Source of the DNA: an uncultured Roseobacter sp.
GTDB taxonomy: Bacteria; Pseudomonadota; Alphaproteobacteria; Rhodobacterales; Rhodobacteraceae
Assembly (NCBI RefSeq): GCF_947492555.1
Contig: NZ_CANLNE010000001.1
Location: 682,001-746,000 of the forward strand
Direction: 5' to 3'
DNA: 64,000 nucleotides
A program made the position numbers and the translations under genes. Shown piece after piece: positions 16,554 to 27,143 of this stretch. A model generated the notes under the pieces. The model searched no databases. It saw only the letters and a program-made list of their open reading frames with translations, and was not told the origin of the DNA. Each line of letters starts with the position of its first letter. Positions within the stretch are counted from its first letter, which is position 1.

Positions 16554-16944
16554 GCAGATCTTCCTTCAGCGCCGCGCGCAATTTCTTCTCCAGTCGGCCC
16601 ATCTGCTCAACACGCGCAATCATGTCCGTGCGTAAGTCGCGCAGTTCATTGAGGATTTCATGCGCGGAGGCTGGCAGGCTGGCCTCTTCCATCGGTGCAT
16701 CAAGGCCTTCGCCCTGTCCGTTGATCAGCCACATCATCGACACGTTCAAGAGCCCCGCCATCATCGACAGGCGATTGGCGCGAGGCTCGCTGAGATCGTT
16801 TTCCCAAGCCCGGAGCGTGGAGACGCGCACCCCAAGGCGGCGGGCCAGCTGAGCCTGCGTCATATCGGCCATGTCACGGGCCGCAGCCACGCGGTCGCCA
16901 AATGTCGCTGTCTCGGGACCGTACCAGTCTTGAGTATCGTGCAT
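16537..16944 (-). CDS. XRE-family helix-turn-helix regulator
   Basis: A 135-residue protein starting at ATG 16944, which has AAAGGAG at good spacing; the open frame reaches 16986 without such a site. A Cro/CI-type HTH (about residues 16-70: MTQAQLARRLGVRVSTLRAWENDLSEPRANRL) is followed by a coiled-coil-like C-terminus (HEILNELRDLRTDMIARVEQ). It lies upstream of and overlaps sdhE, an arrangement that hints at control of respiratory or flavin-related genes, but the targets are unknown. Confidence 0.88.
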   Translation of the reverse strand: MHDTQDWYGPETATFGDRVAAARDMADMTQAQLARRLGVRVSTLRAWENDLSEPRANRLSMMAGLLNVSMMWLINGQGEGLDAPMEEASLPASAHEILNELRDLRTDMIARVEQMGRLEKKLRAALKEDLHERAA

Positions 16945-16966
16945 GCTTTGATCTCCTTTGCGATGA

Positions 16967-18235
<1,269 letters not shown>

Positions 18236-18248
18236 AGAAGGACGAGGT

Positions 18249-18656
18249 ATGTCGGGAGAGCTGCCGGAATACTATTTTCGCGTCCGGGAAAACGGGGCCG
18301 CGGTGTTTCGTGTAGACACCGAAAACCGGCAGCGGCGCATCGAGATGGATCAGATTGCGGTTGTGAACATCCGCAACGGCGATATCAAGCCGCAAGGCGA
18401 CCGAACCCTTTCAGATGCCGATCTGACAGTCATTCAGGACTGGATGGCCGAGCGCACCGCCCTTCTTGCCAGGCGAGACATCGACGATATCCACCGCGCG
18501 GTGGACCACATGAACCTGACCACGCAATGGGCGCAATCGCGCGCAACAGCCGATCAGCTGGATGCCGTGACCGACGATTTGCTGCTGGCGATGCATGATC
18601 TGAGATCGGTGCTGGTGCGCAAGAAGGCAGACCGGCTGATGAAGGGTGACGATTGA
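18249..18656 (+). CDS. Conserved hypothetical protein
   Basis: A 135-residue cytoplasmic protein. A beta-rich N-terminal half (YYFRVRENGAAVFRVDTENRQRRIEM) precedes a helical C-terminal half (DDIHRAVDHMNLTTQWAQSRAT and LAMHDLRSVLVRKKADRLM). I recognise it only as a protein commonly found next to the aminotransferase gene in roseobacters, with no assigned role. GAAGGACGAGGT before the ATG gives a good ribosome site, 13 bases after the aminotransferase stop, so the two form an operon. Confidence 0.75.
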   Translation: MSGELPEYYFRVRENGAAVFRVDTENRQRRIEMDQIAVVNIRNGDIKPQGDRTLSDADLTVIQDWMAERTALLARRDIDDIHRAVDHMNLTTQWAQSRATADQLDAVTDDLLLAMHDLRSVLVRKKADRLMKGDD

Positions 18657-18971
18657 GTCGCTGACCCCTCTTGTGCAGGGTCCCGGCGGCATCAGCCTTA
18701 GCATAGTCGGCAAATCATTCAATTTCTAACAACCTCGATCATGGCGCAATCAGCACAGACCAATCTCTTGGTTTGAACCGATCCAAAGGTCGCGGGAGCC
18801 CTGATCTTAAACGGTTTTCTCAACGGACGCCTATGTCGCCCGCGTGACCTTCAGCATAAATCGGCCTTGGCGCGGCGCTGCAATCCTTACCATTCCCATG
18901 ACGCATTAAATGTTTGTTGAGTTCTGCGCGCCTTATTGTCGCGGACTGACAACAGCTTTCGGGATATTATC
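18657..18971 (+). other. Non-coding gap before the binding-protein gene
   Basis: This 315-base stretch holds no convincing open frame. A GGTTTGAACC palindrome near 18770 looks superficially like a tRNA T-loop, but no acceptor stem or anticodon arm fits around it. The gap probably contains the promoter of the periplasmic binding protein. I see no clear terminator or riboswitch. Confidence 0.5.
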
Positions 18972-20126
18972 ATGTTTCACTTTTCGCGCGCCGCCGCCTT
19001 TGCCGCGATGGCACTGGCCGCCGGGCCGCTTGCCGCTGAGCAAGGCGTCACCGACGACAGTATTCAATTTGCCCAAGTCGCCGCCCTCGAAGGTCCGGCT
19101 GCCGCCCTCGGGACCGGCATGCGCCAGGGTCTGCTGGCGGCCTTCGAAGAAGCTAACCGCGCAGGCGGGATCAACGGGCGCAGCATCAGCCTGACCAGCA
19201 TGGACGACGGGTATGAGCCCGACCGCTCCGTCACGCAGACCCGCTCGGTCATCGACAGCGGTGACTATCTCGCGCTGGTCGGCCCGGTGGGCACCCCCAC
19301 AACCAAGGCCACGCAACCCATTGCCACCGAAGCGAACATGCCGATGATCGCGCCCTTCACCGGCGCCGGTTTCTTGCGCGACTCCGCGCTTCAGAACGTC
19401 GTCAACGTCCGCGCGACCTATGATGCGGAAACGCAGGCGTGGGTGGATTATCTGGTGGATGACCTGGGTCTGACCGACATCGCGATCCTGTTCCAGGATG
19501 ACGGTTTCGGTCGCGTCGGTCTGGCAGGCGTTGAGAAAGCGCTGGACGCGCGCGGCATGTCGCTGGTGGCGCAAGGCAGCTACACCCGCAACACGGTCGC
19601 GGTAAAATCCGCGCTGCTGGATATCCGTAAGGCAAAGCCTCAGGCGATCGTTATGGTTGGTGCCTACAAGCCGCTGGCCGAATTCATCAAACTGTCGCGC
19701 AAGATGAAAATGGACCCGACATTCGTCACCATCTCCTTTGTCGGATCAAAAGCACTGGCCGCTGAGCTGGGCCCCGATGGTGACGGCGTGATCGTCAGCC
19801 AGGTTGTACCGCAGCCCTGGGACACCAATCTGGCCATCGTGGCAGAGTATCAGGCCGCCCTCAGCGCGCTTGACGCAAGCGCCGAGCCCGGTTTCGTGTC
19901 GCTGGAAGGCTATGTCGCAGGCCGGTTGGTTGTCGAAGGTCTCCGCAAGGCCGGGGCCGATCTGACGCGCGACAGCTTTATGACGGCGATGAACACGCTC
20001 GGCACCATCGATCTGGGTGGCATGACGCTGACGTTCGGCCCGGGCGATAATCAGGGGTCCGAAGATGTCTTCCTGACACGTATTCTGTCTGATGGCACTT
20101 TTGAGGCCATGCATCCGGGCAGCTGA
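18972..20126 (+). CDS. Type-I periplasmic binding protein (Leu/Ile/Val-like)
   Basis: A 384-residue secreted protein starting at ATG 18972 with signal peptide FSRAAAFAAMALAAGPLAA. The mature protein is a type-I periplasmic binding fold of the Peripla_BP_6 family (VTDDSIQFAQVAALEGPAAALGTGMRQG, GPVGTPTTKATQPIA, AILFQDDGFGRVGLAGVEKAL, SLEGYVAGRLVVEGL). Such proteins normally feed branched-chain amino-acid ABC importers, but no permease or ATPase gene is near. The next gene, 94 bases on, is a chemoreceptor, so it may present its ligand to that receptor (inference). Confidence 0.88.
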   Translation: MFHFSRAAAFAAMALAAGPLAAEQGVTDDSIQFAQVAALEGPAAALGTGMRQGLLAAFEEANRAGGINGRSISLTSMDDGYEPDRSVTQTRSVIDSGDYLALVGPVGTPTTKATQPIATEANMPMIAPFTGAGFLRDSALQNVVNVRATYDAETQAWVDYLVDDLGLTDIAILFQDDGFGRVGLAGVEKALDARGMSLVAQGSYTRNTVAVKSALLDIRKAKPQAIVMVGAYKPLAEFIKLSRKMKMDPTFVTISFVGSKALAAELGPDGDGVIVSQVVPQPWDTNLAIVAEYQAALSALDASAEPGFVSLEGYVAGRLVVEGLRKAGADLTRDSFMTAMNTLGTIDLGGMTLTFGPGDNQGSEDVFLTRILSDGTFEAMHPGS

Positions 20127-20220
20127 TACAGGATCGGGGCCCGGGTGATTATCCGGGTCCCTTCCAGCGATGAATACACTGCGGCACCGCCCGCATCGAC
20201 TGAATGGGAAGGGCACCACT

Positions 20221-23007
20221 ATGGGTTCCATCGTTTCTAACCTCTTTGGATCCGTCCTGATGCGCCTTGCGCTGATTTTTGGCGCGCTGGCCGCGATGAC
20301 CGCCGCGGCCATTATCATCGGCTGGATGGTGTTTCAGTCGATTGCAACGAACATGGCAGTGCTATCGGATGAACGCCTGCCCGTCCTGCGCAACAGCGCA
20401 CAGGTTGTGGCCGCCGCTGATCGGGTGCGCGATGTCCTCTCCAACATCCTGATCGCCCGCAACGAAGAGGAGTTGAGCAACCTGTCAGGTCGCACGCAAC
20501 TGGTGATCGCAGACATCAGCGATGCCGTCCAAAACCTCGACCCCGAGCAGGCCAGCGTTCTTACCGATGACATAACGCAGGTGGAAAGCGCCCTGACAGC
20601 GCTCAGCAACGCCCGGTCGGAAGCATTTGCCCGCGCCGACAGTCTTGCGGCAGATGTTGAAAACGCGCTGATACTCTCAACCACCGCAAGCGCATTGCTC
20701 GATCAAGCCTCTGATGATGCCTACTTCGACCTGGTCATCGGGGCAGACGACACGATTGTCAACATCGACGAAACCCTGACGCAATTGATCGAAAAAGACT
20801 TCGCCGTCTATCAGGCAACGTTGCAGGTGCGCGCGGAAATCAACCTGCTCTCGGGCATTGCGCTGAGCTCCCTGAACACGCGCGATCCCGCGCTGATTTC
20901 CATCCTGGCAGACCTGTCTGACGCGGCTCAGGATCAATTGAAAACGTTGCTGCCGGTGATCGAGGAAGCCGGTGGGTCGTCGGAGCTCTATACGCTCGTG
21001 CAAAAGGCCGAAGCCGATTTCCAGACCATTTTCTCCTCTGGTCGTACATCACTCCAACCTGAAGAAATACTGTCGTTGCGCCAGGAGATTGATGCGGCGC
21101 TGGCGACCGCACTGGACGACATCTACTTTGAGCTTGTGATCAATGGCGATGACGCAAAGACCACCAACGACGACTCCATTCGTAGTCTGATGGATGACCA
21201 GGTGACGCGCATCCGGCGGCAGGCCGCGCTTGACGCGGCAACAAAGTCCTTCTTTGCCGCCGCCATGCAAACAGCCCTGGCGCGCGATCCACAGGAACTC
21301 GCACGTCTTCAGGACGCGCTGAATGTGAATGCTGCGAAACTGCGAGACGCGATGGAAAACGCTTCTCAGGAGATCACGCAAAACCTTGAGGCCATTCTCG
21401 CAATTGCTGATGCGGAGACGGGAATTGGCGCGACAAGGTCAGCCGCCTTTGATGCGCAGCAAAAGGCCGTGGTTTCTGCACAGAGCGCCGCCCGTGCCGT
21501 TCAAGAAATTGGTTCAGAAATCAGTGCCTTTGCGGGCGCAGCCCAGGACAAGATTGACGCCACGTCGGAGGCGCTGAACCTCGAGGTTGCTCAGGCACGC
21601 GGACGGATGCAGCAAATTGCCTGGGCAAGCCTGGCATTGGTGCTGCTGGCCCCTGTGCTGATCTGGAAGATGGTCACGCAACCTTTGAACAAGGTGACGT
21701 CTGTGACAGAGCGCCTGGCCTCGGGAGATCTGTCGGAGATCGAAGGATTGGGCAGTAAGAAGGGCGAGATTGGACGCCTCGCACATGCACTCGAGGTCTT
21801 CCGGGATGGCGCGCTTGAACGCATTCGCCTGCAGGAGGAAGACCAGCGCCGGCAAAAAGAAATGCTGGAGGCCGAGCGTGCAGCCGAGAAAGCCAAGCAG
21901 GAGGCAGAACAGCGGGACCGCGACGCAGAAGCCAAACGGGAGCGCGAAGAACGGGAGCGAGAGGCCGCTGAACAAGCGCGAAATGAAGAAGCTCGCGCCG
22001 CAGCCGAGGCGGAGCGCAAGGCGCATGCAGATGAGCAAGAGGCCGTGGTTTCAGAGCTTGCCCGCAGCTTGCAGCGTCTCTCCGCGGGAGACCTCAGCCG
22101 CACGATCGACACCGAGTTTCCTGGCGCATACGAGGCCTTGCGTCAGGATTTCAATGATGCGGTGGCAAACCTGGCGGACCTCATCCGCAGAATCGGTGAC
22201 AGCTCAGGTATGATTGACGCCAGCAGTACCGAGATCGCTTCTTCGTCGCTTGATCTGTCACGCAGAACGGAGAATGCAGCCGCGACCCTGGAGGAAACTG
22301 CCGCTGCCTTGAGTGAACTGACAAGCAGCGTTTCCTCGGCTGCACAGGGCGCATCAGACGCGACCAATACCGTGGAGACGGTCAAAAAAGACGCAGAAAC
22401 CAGTCAGCAGGTGATGCATGACGCGGTGAACGCGATGAGCGAGATCGAGACATCCTCTTCGAAAATCTCCAAAATCGTCGAGGTCATCGATTCCATTGCC
22501 TTTCAGACGAATCTGCTGGCCCTGAACGCGGGCGTCGAGGCTGCCCGCGCGGGTGAAGCCGGGCGCGGCTTTGCCGTTGTCGCCTCCGAAGTGCGCATCC
22601 TCGCGCATCGGTGTTCGGAAGCAGCGTTGCAAATCAATGGGTTGATCTCGGAGTCCGCAGGGCATGTTGAAAGCGGCGTCGCGTTGATCGATCAAACCAG
22701 CGAGGCGCTTGAGACAATTCTCAAAGGTATCACCAACGTGTCGCAAAATGTGTCCGAAATCGCCAACTCCGCCAATGAGCAATCGACCGGCATTACCGAG
22801 ATCAACACCGCCGTGGAACAACTCGACAGATCGACCCAGCAGAACGCCGCGATGTTCGAGACCACGACAGCGGCGAGCCAGGCCCTCACCGGTGAAGCCG
22901 GAAAGCTTGCAAAGCTTGTCGCCGGGTTTGTCGTGGATCAAAAAAACGCCCAACGCGACGATCAGGCAACTGCGCCGATGCAAGAGGAACCGGCCAAATC
23001 AGCCTGA
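20221..23007 (+). CDS. Methyl-accepting chemotaxis protein with large TorS-like periplasmic domain
   Basis: A 928-residue receptor. TM1 (about 12-40) is followed by about 420 periplasmic residues of helices that look duplicated ([14 protein letters not shown] and [16 protein letters not shown] repeats). Then come TM2 (about 464-485), HAMP, a highly charged coiled coil (about 537-610), a second HAMP ([20 protein letters not shown]) and the signalling tip [20 protein letters not shown]. The periplasmic part resembles TorS-type sensor domains that bind a periplasmic binding protein. The start at 20221 follows GGGAAGGG; an earlier ATG at 20170 would add 17 residues. Confidence 0.9.
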   Translation: MGSIVSNLFGSVLMRLALIFGALAAMTAAAIIIGWMVFQSIATNMAVLSDERLPVLRNSAQVVAAADRVRDVLSNILIARNEEELSNLSGRTQLVIADISDAVQNLDPEQASVLTDDITQVESALTALSNARSEAFARADSLAADVENALILSTTASALLDQASDDAYFDLVIGADDTIVNIDETLTQLIEKDFAVYQATLQVRAEINLLSGIALSSLNTRDPALISILADLSDAAQDQLKTLLPVIEEAGGSSELYTLVQKAEADFQTIFSSGRTSLQPEEILSLRQEIDAALATALDDIYFELVINGDDAKTTNDDSIRSLMDDQVTRIRRQAALDAATKSFFAAAMQTALARDPQELARLQDALNVNAAKLRDAMENASQEITQNLEAILAIADAETGIGATRSAAFDAQQKAVVSAQSAARAVQEIGSEISAFAGAAQDKIDATSEALNLEVAQARGRMQQIAWASLALVLLAPVLIWKMVTQPLNKVTSVTERLASGDLSEIEGLGSKKGEIGRLAHALEVFRDGALERIRLQEEDQRRQKEMLEAERAAEKAKQEAEQRDRDAEAKREREEREREAAEQARNEEARAAAEAERKAHADEQEAVVSELARSLQRLSAGDLSRTIDTEFPGAYEALRQDFNDAVANLADLIRRIGDSSGMIDASSTEIASSSLDLSRRTENAAATLEETAAALSELTSSVSSAAQGASDATNTVETVKKDAETSQQVMHDAVNAMSEIETSSSKISKIVEVIDSIAFQTNLLALNAGVEAARAGEAGRGFAVVASEVRILAHRCSEAALQINGLISESAGHVESGVALIDQTSEALETILKGITNVSQNVSEIANSANEQSTGITEINTAVEQLDRSTQQNAAMFETTTAASQALTGEAGKLAKLVAGFVVDQKNAQRDDQATAPMQEEPAKSA

Positions 23008-23158
23008 AGGAGTAGCCGGATATGAAGTACTATCGGCGGATGTCCTGAACATCGACTGCGCAAACAGAGGCGCGCATCAAGGAAAAATGCACGAGGCTGG
23101 TTCATTGCCATGGCCCGTCGTGGCGGGCGTGCACACGGGGCTGGGAGGTAAGGGGCCT

Positions 23159-24256
23159 TTACGTATTGAACAGGAAGTGAAGGACATCACCGTCTTTGAC
23201 CAGGTATGATTTGCCCTCTGCGCGCATCTTACCCGCTTCCTTGGCAGGCTGTTCGCCGCCCAGCGATACGAAGTCATTGTAGCTAATCGTCTCTGCCCGG
23301 ATGAACCCCTTCTCGAAGTCTCCGTGAATGACCCCGGCCGCCTTCGGTGCACTGGTACCATGCCGAATGGTCCAGGCGCGGGCTTCCTTCGGGCCAACGG
23401 TAAAATACGTCTCGAGGTGCAGCAGCGCATATCCCGCCTGGATCAAGCGATCCAGACCCGCTTCCGCGAGGCCCATTTCCTCCAGAAACATGGTCGCTTC
23501 TTCGGGCTCAAGCTGGCTGATCTCTTCTTCGATCTGCGCAGAGATCACGACGTGGGCATTGCCTTCGGCGGCCGCCATTTCGGCCACTTTGGCGGCATGC
23601 GCATTGCCTTCCGCGGCCTCCGCCTCGCCTACGTTACACACGTAGAGCACAGGTTTGGTCGTCAGAAGCTGCAGCAGCTTCCAGGCGCGCAGATCTTCGG
23701 CGTCGACCTCAACCACGCGTGCGGGCTTGCCCTGCTCCAGAGCTTCCAACGCGGCACGCATCAACCGTTCCTGTTGAACCGCCTCCTTGTCGCCACCCCG
23801 CACCTTGCGCACGATGTTCTGCAAGCGTTTTTCAATACTTTCGATATCCGCCAGCATCAGTTCGGTTTCGATGGTCTCTGCGTCCGCAACCGGATCGACC
23901 CGGCCTTCGACGTGGGTGACATCCCCATCTTCGAAACAGCGCAATACATGCGCGATCGCATCCACTTCGCGGATGTTGGCCAGAAACTGGTTGCCCAGCC
24001 CCTCGCCCTTTGAGGCCCCCTTCACCAGACCGGCGATATCGACAAAGGTCATGCGGGTAGGAATGATCTGTTTTGACTGCGCGATTCCGGCCAGACGATC
24101 CAGACGCGCATCCGGCACCGCAACATCCCCGACATTTGGTTCGATGGTGCAGAATGGAAAATTCGCGGCCTGCGCTGCAGCGGTGCGGGTCAACGCGTTG
24201 AAAAGAGTGGATTTGCCAACGTTCGGCAGCCCCACGATACCCATCTTGAAACCCAT
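23159..24256 (-). CDS. ychF: Redox-regulated GTPase/ATPase YchF
   Basis: A 365-residue OBG-family P-loop protein. G1 is GLPNVGKSTLFNAL, switch region FPFCTIEPNVG, G3 DIAGLVKGASKGEGLGNQFL, and the altered G4 (NVGE instead of NKxD) explains ATP rather than GTP preference in this family. A helical insert and C-terminal TGS domain (IHGDFEKGFIRAETISY) follow. It binds ribosomes and is linked to stress and translation control. It stands alone; the 150 bases between it and the convergent chemoreceptor gene hold nothing recognisable. Confidence 0.96.
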   Translation of the reverse strand: MGFKMGIVGLPNVGKSTLFNALTRTAAAQAANFPFCTIEPNVGDVAVPDARLDRLAGIAQSKQIIPTRMTFVDIAGLVKGASKGEGLGNQFLANIREVDAIAHVLRCFEDGDVTHVEGRVDPVADAETIETELMLADIESIEKRLQNIVRKVRGGDKEAVQQERLMRAALEALEQGKPARVVEVDAEDLRAWKLLQLLTTKPVLYVCNVGEAEAAEGNAHAAKVAEMAAAEGNAHVVISAQIEEEISQLEPEEATMFLEEMGLAEAGLDRLIQAGYALLHLETYFTVGPKEARAWTIRHGTSAPKAAGVIHGDFEKGFIRAETISYNDFVSLGGEQPAKEAGKMRAEGKSYLVKDGDVLHFLFNT

Positions 24257-24315
24257 ATCGACGTCCTTGTTGTGGTGGCGCTTGTCCTAGGAGGTCTGAC
24301 GGGCCAAGACAAGAC

Positions 24316-24507
24316 CTAGCGGTGGCGCTGATCTTCGCGGGCGTGAAAGATCAAGAACCACGCCAGAAGAATGAACATCGGATGAGTCAAGCCACCTGAA
24401 AAGATAAGTGCCGGGATCCAGATGAGAAACACCAGAATGGCAAGGATCACCCGCCCGGTCAGCAGGATTGAGAGCGGCGGCAGCAGAATGGCGAGCAAGT
24501 AATTCAT
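24316..24507 (-). CDS. YqaE/Pmp3 family small membrane protein
   Basis: A 63-residue protein with two transmembrane helices. The start at 24507 gives the family N-terminus NYLLAILLPPLSILLTG; the longer frame upstream is non-hydrophobic and unlikely. The second helix is MFILLAWFLIFHA and the tail is charged (REDQRHR). Pmp3/YqaE proteins are small stress-associated inner-membrane proteins. It lies 59 bases after the ychF start region on the same strand, upstream of ychF, and may be co-transcribed with it. Confidence 0.8.
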   Translation of the reverse strand: MNYLLAILLPPLSILLTGRVILAILVFLIWIPALIFSGGLTHPMFILLAWFLIFHAREDQRHR

Positions 24508-24658
24508 GGCTGATAGGTAGGCGGTCTTTGGAAAATCTAAAGGGGGAAATCCTGATAGGCCGCGCCATTTCCGACAAGTGGCACAGAGTAGCTGTTGATG
24601 CATTGATTTTCCCTTTGGTTTTCGGCATTGCGGGGCGATACCACGAAAGGCCAGCCCG

Positions 24659-25450
24659 ATGACCCGAATTGACGCCAAGTTTGCAGAGCTTTCCAAAGCC
24701 GGAAAGAAGGCCTTTGTTGCCTATGTCATGGCGGGGGACCCGGATTTCGAGACGTCGCTGGAGGTGGTGCGCGGCCTGCCCGCAGCGGGGGTGGATGTGA
24801 TCGAGCTGGGGTTGCCCTTCACCGATCCGATGGCTGATGGCCCGACAATCCAACTGGCCGGGCAGCGCGCCTTGGAAGGCGGGATGACATTGCAGCGCAC
24901 GCTGGATCTGGCCCGTGCCTTTCGGGAAGAGGATCAGACGACGCCGATTGTCCTGATGGGCTATTACAATCCAATCTACAGCCGGGGCGTTGACCGGTTT
25001 CTCGCCGAGTCTATCGACGCGGGTATCGACGGATTGATCGTTGTGGACCTGCCACCGGAAGAAGACAGCGAATTATGTCTTCCCGCACAGGCGGCCGGAC
25101 TCAACTTCATCCGTCTGGCGACCCCTACGACGGATGCGAAACGGCTGCCGCGGGTGCTGCAGAACACTTCGGGCTTTGTATATTACGTCTCCATCACCGG
25201 GATCACCGGCGCTGCCGAAGCGCAAGCCGGGGATGTCGGCCCCGAAGTGGCCCGGATCAAATCGGCCAGTGGCCTGCCCGTCATCGTCGGGTTTGGCGTG
25301 AACACGCCGGAAAAGTCGCGCGCAATTGCCGATGTGGCGGACGGCGTTGTCGTGGGCTCGGCTATTGTCGGCAAGATAGGTGCAGGTGAAACCGTTTCGG
25401 ACGTTTTGGCCTTCGTGAAAACCCTCTCGGATGGGGCGCATAGCGCCTAG
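24659..25450 (+). CDS. trpA: Tryptophan synthase alpha subunit
   Basis: A 263-residue TIM barrel that cleaves indole-glycerol phosphate to indole. The catalytic Glu ([17 protein letters not shown]) and Asp ([11 protein letters not shown]) are both present, as are [11 protein letters not shown] and the phosphate loop [10 protein letters not shown] and GSAIVGKI. The partner genes trpF and trpB are 9-12 kb away on the other strand, so the trp genes are split. It is convergent with a MarR gene whose end overlaps by four bases. Confidence 0.97.
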   Translation: MTRIDAKFAELSKAGKKAFVAYVMAGDPDFETSLEVVRGLPAAGVDVIELGLPFTDPMADGPTIQLAGQRALEGGMTLQRTLDLARAFREEDQTTPIVLMGYYNPIYSRGVDRFLAESIDAGIDGLIVVDLPPEEDSELCLPAQAAGLNFIRLATPTTDAKRLPRVLQNTSGFVYYVSITGITGAAEAQAGDVGPEVARIKSASGLPVIVGFGVNTPEKSRAIADVADGVVVGSAIVGKIGAGETVSDVLAFVKTLSDGAHSA

Positions 25451-25908
25451 GCTCCGCCCGACGGATTTCTGTCCTCATCCAGAAAGATACGAAGATCCCG
25501 CAGTACCGGTAGGATCGCGTCGAGACGATGCGTGTCGAACCCCGATGCAAGGCGCTCAAAATCTGGGGTGAGATCTGCAATCGCCTGATCCCGGGTGGCG
25601 CGGCCCTTCTGCGTGATCCAGACCAGTTTCGACCGACCGTCTTCAGGATTGGGGCGCACATCGACAAGCCCCTGCGCCTCCAGGCCCTTGACCGTATGGG
25701 TCATTGAGGTCTTGGGCACCTGAAAAGCGCGCGCCATATCGATTGGTGCGCGCCCGTCGCCCAATCGGATCAAGTGGTTCAAAACAGCGAAATGCGGAGC
25801 AATCAGACCGTCCGGCAAGCGCGCTTCAAGCAATGTGCGGCTGAGCTGTTCGATGATTCCGATCTCGTTGAAAACATCGAAATAGGTGGCGCGGGCGTCG
25901 TCAGGCAT
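25447..25908 (-). CDS. MarR-family transcriptional regulator
   Basis: A 153-residue winged-helix regulator. The dimer helices include [32 protein letters not shown]; the recognition part is [26 protein letters not shown] and the wing [17 protein letters not shown]. Its start overlaps the end of the Acg-like gene by eight bases. The pair is a minus-strand operon and the dyad at 27021-27060 before the first gene is a likely operator, which would give autoregulation. The signal molecule is not known. Confidence 0.88.
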   Translation of the reverse strand: MPDDARATYFDVFNEIGIIEQLSRTLLEARLPDGLIAPHFAVLNHLIRLGDGRAPIDMARAFQVPKTSMTHTVKGLEAQGLVDVRPNPEDGRSKLVWITQKGRATRDQAIADLTPDFERLASGFDTHRLDAILPVLRDLRIFLDEDRNPSGGA

Positions 25909-27007
25909 TCAGCAGCTTTGTCTCCAGAGGCCAGCGCGGCGTGCGGGGCGTTTGCGGACCGTAGCCCAATCGACCCAGCATTTGAACCGTCTGTCCCGGC
26001 GCTGCCAGAAGATCATGCGCCTTGTCAAAGTACGGTGACATTTCGGGGTATTCCTGCAGACACTGGCTCACCGGATGCAGGGCGAGGCCAAGGGCCGTGC
26101 ATTTGAGGTTCAGTCGGAGCCAGCGCCGCCCGGCCTCAATCTGGTCCCTGCGCGTGTTCCCATCGCTGGTCAGCGCGGCGTAAGCCGGTGTTGCCGCGAG
26201 CATTTCGCGGTAGATCTCGACACCCTGCTTGAAGCTCGCGCTCTCCGGATCAGACTGTGCATCCCGGCTCAACATGCCGACCAACATCAGGCTCTCCAAA
26301 AATGGGCCGCCGAGGTCTATCCCATCCGGGTTCGCATTGATCTCGGCCTTGCCAAAGCGCATCAGGTCAACGGATTCCATCATCGTCCGGCGTGTCTGCG
26401 CCTCGGTTTCCCACGCCTCCCAGGTGAGCGATTTCAGCACGCTGACCATCGTCTCATCTGTATAGATATCGGCGAAGAGCTCCAATTCATTCGCCTGCAC
26501 ACCATCAATTGGCCGCGCGTCGAATGGTTCCTTACAGGACCTGCGCGCGAGGATTTGCGTGCTGAGCGGATCAGGCACTCCGCCGGAGGAAAACGTTGCA
26601 CGCGCAACCGGGCCATCGGCGCCGTCGGGATAGAGGGATAAATGGACTGTCTGTCCCGCAGCGCCGGCGGCCAAAACCATCTGTTCCAGAAAACATCCCA
26701 AACCGATGGTAATCTGCCGGTCATAGGGGTCAGTTTCCGGCAAGCGACGGGCCGGGTCCAGATAGATGGACAGGCTGTCCTGCCCTTCGAGTTCCGCCTG
26801 CCAAGGCTGCAGATTGTGAGGGTTCGGCGCCAGCAATGCAAAGCTGAGCGCGTTGAGGCGGGGATCATCATAGCTCCCGGCAAGGTCCCACGGTGCGAGA
26901 GCGGTGTGTGGGGTTCGGCTGGCGAGAAACCCGGCGGCAGACGCGGATGCAGCCAATACGGTCCCCCCACCGATTAGGGACAAGGCTTTGCGGCGAGACA
27001 GGTTCAT
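25901..27007 (-). CDS. Tat-exported Acg-like nitroreductase-fold flavoprotein
   Basis: A 368-residue protein starting at ATG 27007 (GGAGAG upstream). The N-terminus NLSRRKALSLIGGGTVLAASASAAGF is a twin-arginine signal, so the protein should be exported folded with cofactor. The rest matches the Acg/nitroreductase FMN family, with FALLAPNPHNLQPWQ as a likely FMN-binding segment. Acg-type proteins are thought to sequester or use flavin; an enzymatic reaction is not established. It is co-transcribed with the MarR regulator. Confidence 0.78.
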   Translation of the reverse strand: MNLSRRKALSLIGGGTVLAASASAAGFLASRTPHTALAPWDLAGSYDDPRLNALSFALLAPNPHNLQPWQAELEGQDSLSIYLDPARRLPETDPYDRQITIGLGCFLEQMVLAAGAAGQTVHLSLYPDGADGPVARATFSSGGVPDPLSTQILARRSCKEPFDARPIDGVQANELELFADIYTDETMVSVLKSLTWEAWETEAQTRRTMMESVDLMRFGKAEINANPDGIDLGGPFLESLMLVGMLSRDAQSDPESASFKQGVEIYREMLAATPAYAALTSDGNTRRDQIEAGRRWLRLNLKCTALGLALHPVSQCLQEYPEMSPYFDKAHDLLAAPGQTVQMLGRLGYGPQTPRTPRWPLETKLLNA

Positions 27008-27020
27008 GGTGCTCTCCATT

Positions 27021-27060
27021 TGGTGCGATATTGAACTATATAAAGTACGATATCGCACCA
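27021..27060. promoter_or_regulatory. Dyad operator before the Acg-like/MarR operon
   Basis: TGGTGCGATAT (27021-27031) is repeated as its exact inverse at 27050-27060 around an AT-rich 18-base spacer that likely holds the promoter. The left arm begins 14 bases before the ATG at 27007. MarR dimers bind such palindromes; the operon's own MarR protein is the natural candidate. Confidence 0.65.
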
Positions 27061-27143
27061 ATCAAGCCAATCTGTGTAATTTTTCGACGATTGATCTTTC
27101 TACGGCGAATTGGTAATCAAAACTGACCAATATGAGAGTGCCC

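Noticed and set aside
18765-18785. GGTTTGAACC resembling a tRNA T-loop
   Set aside because: No acceptor stem, D-arm or anticodon arm fits on either strand.
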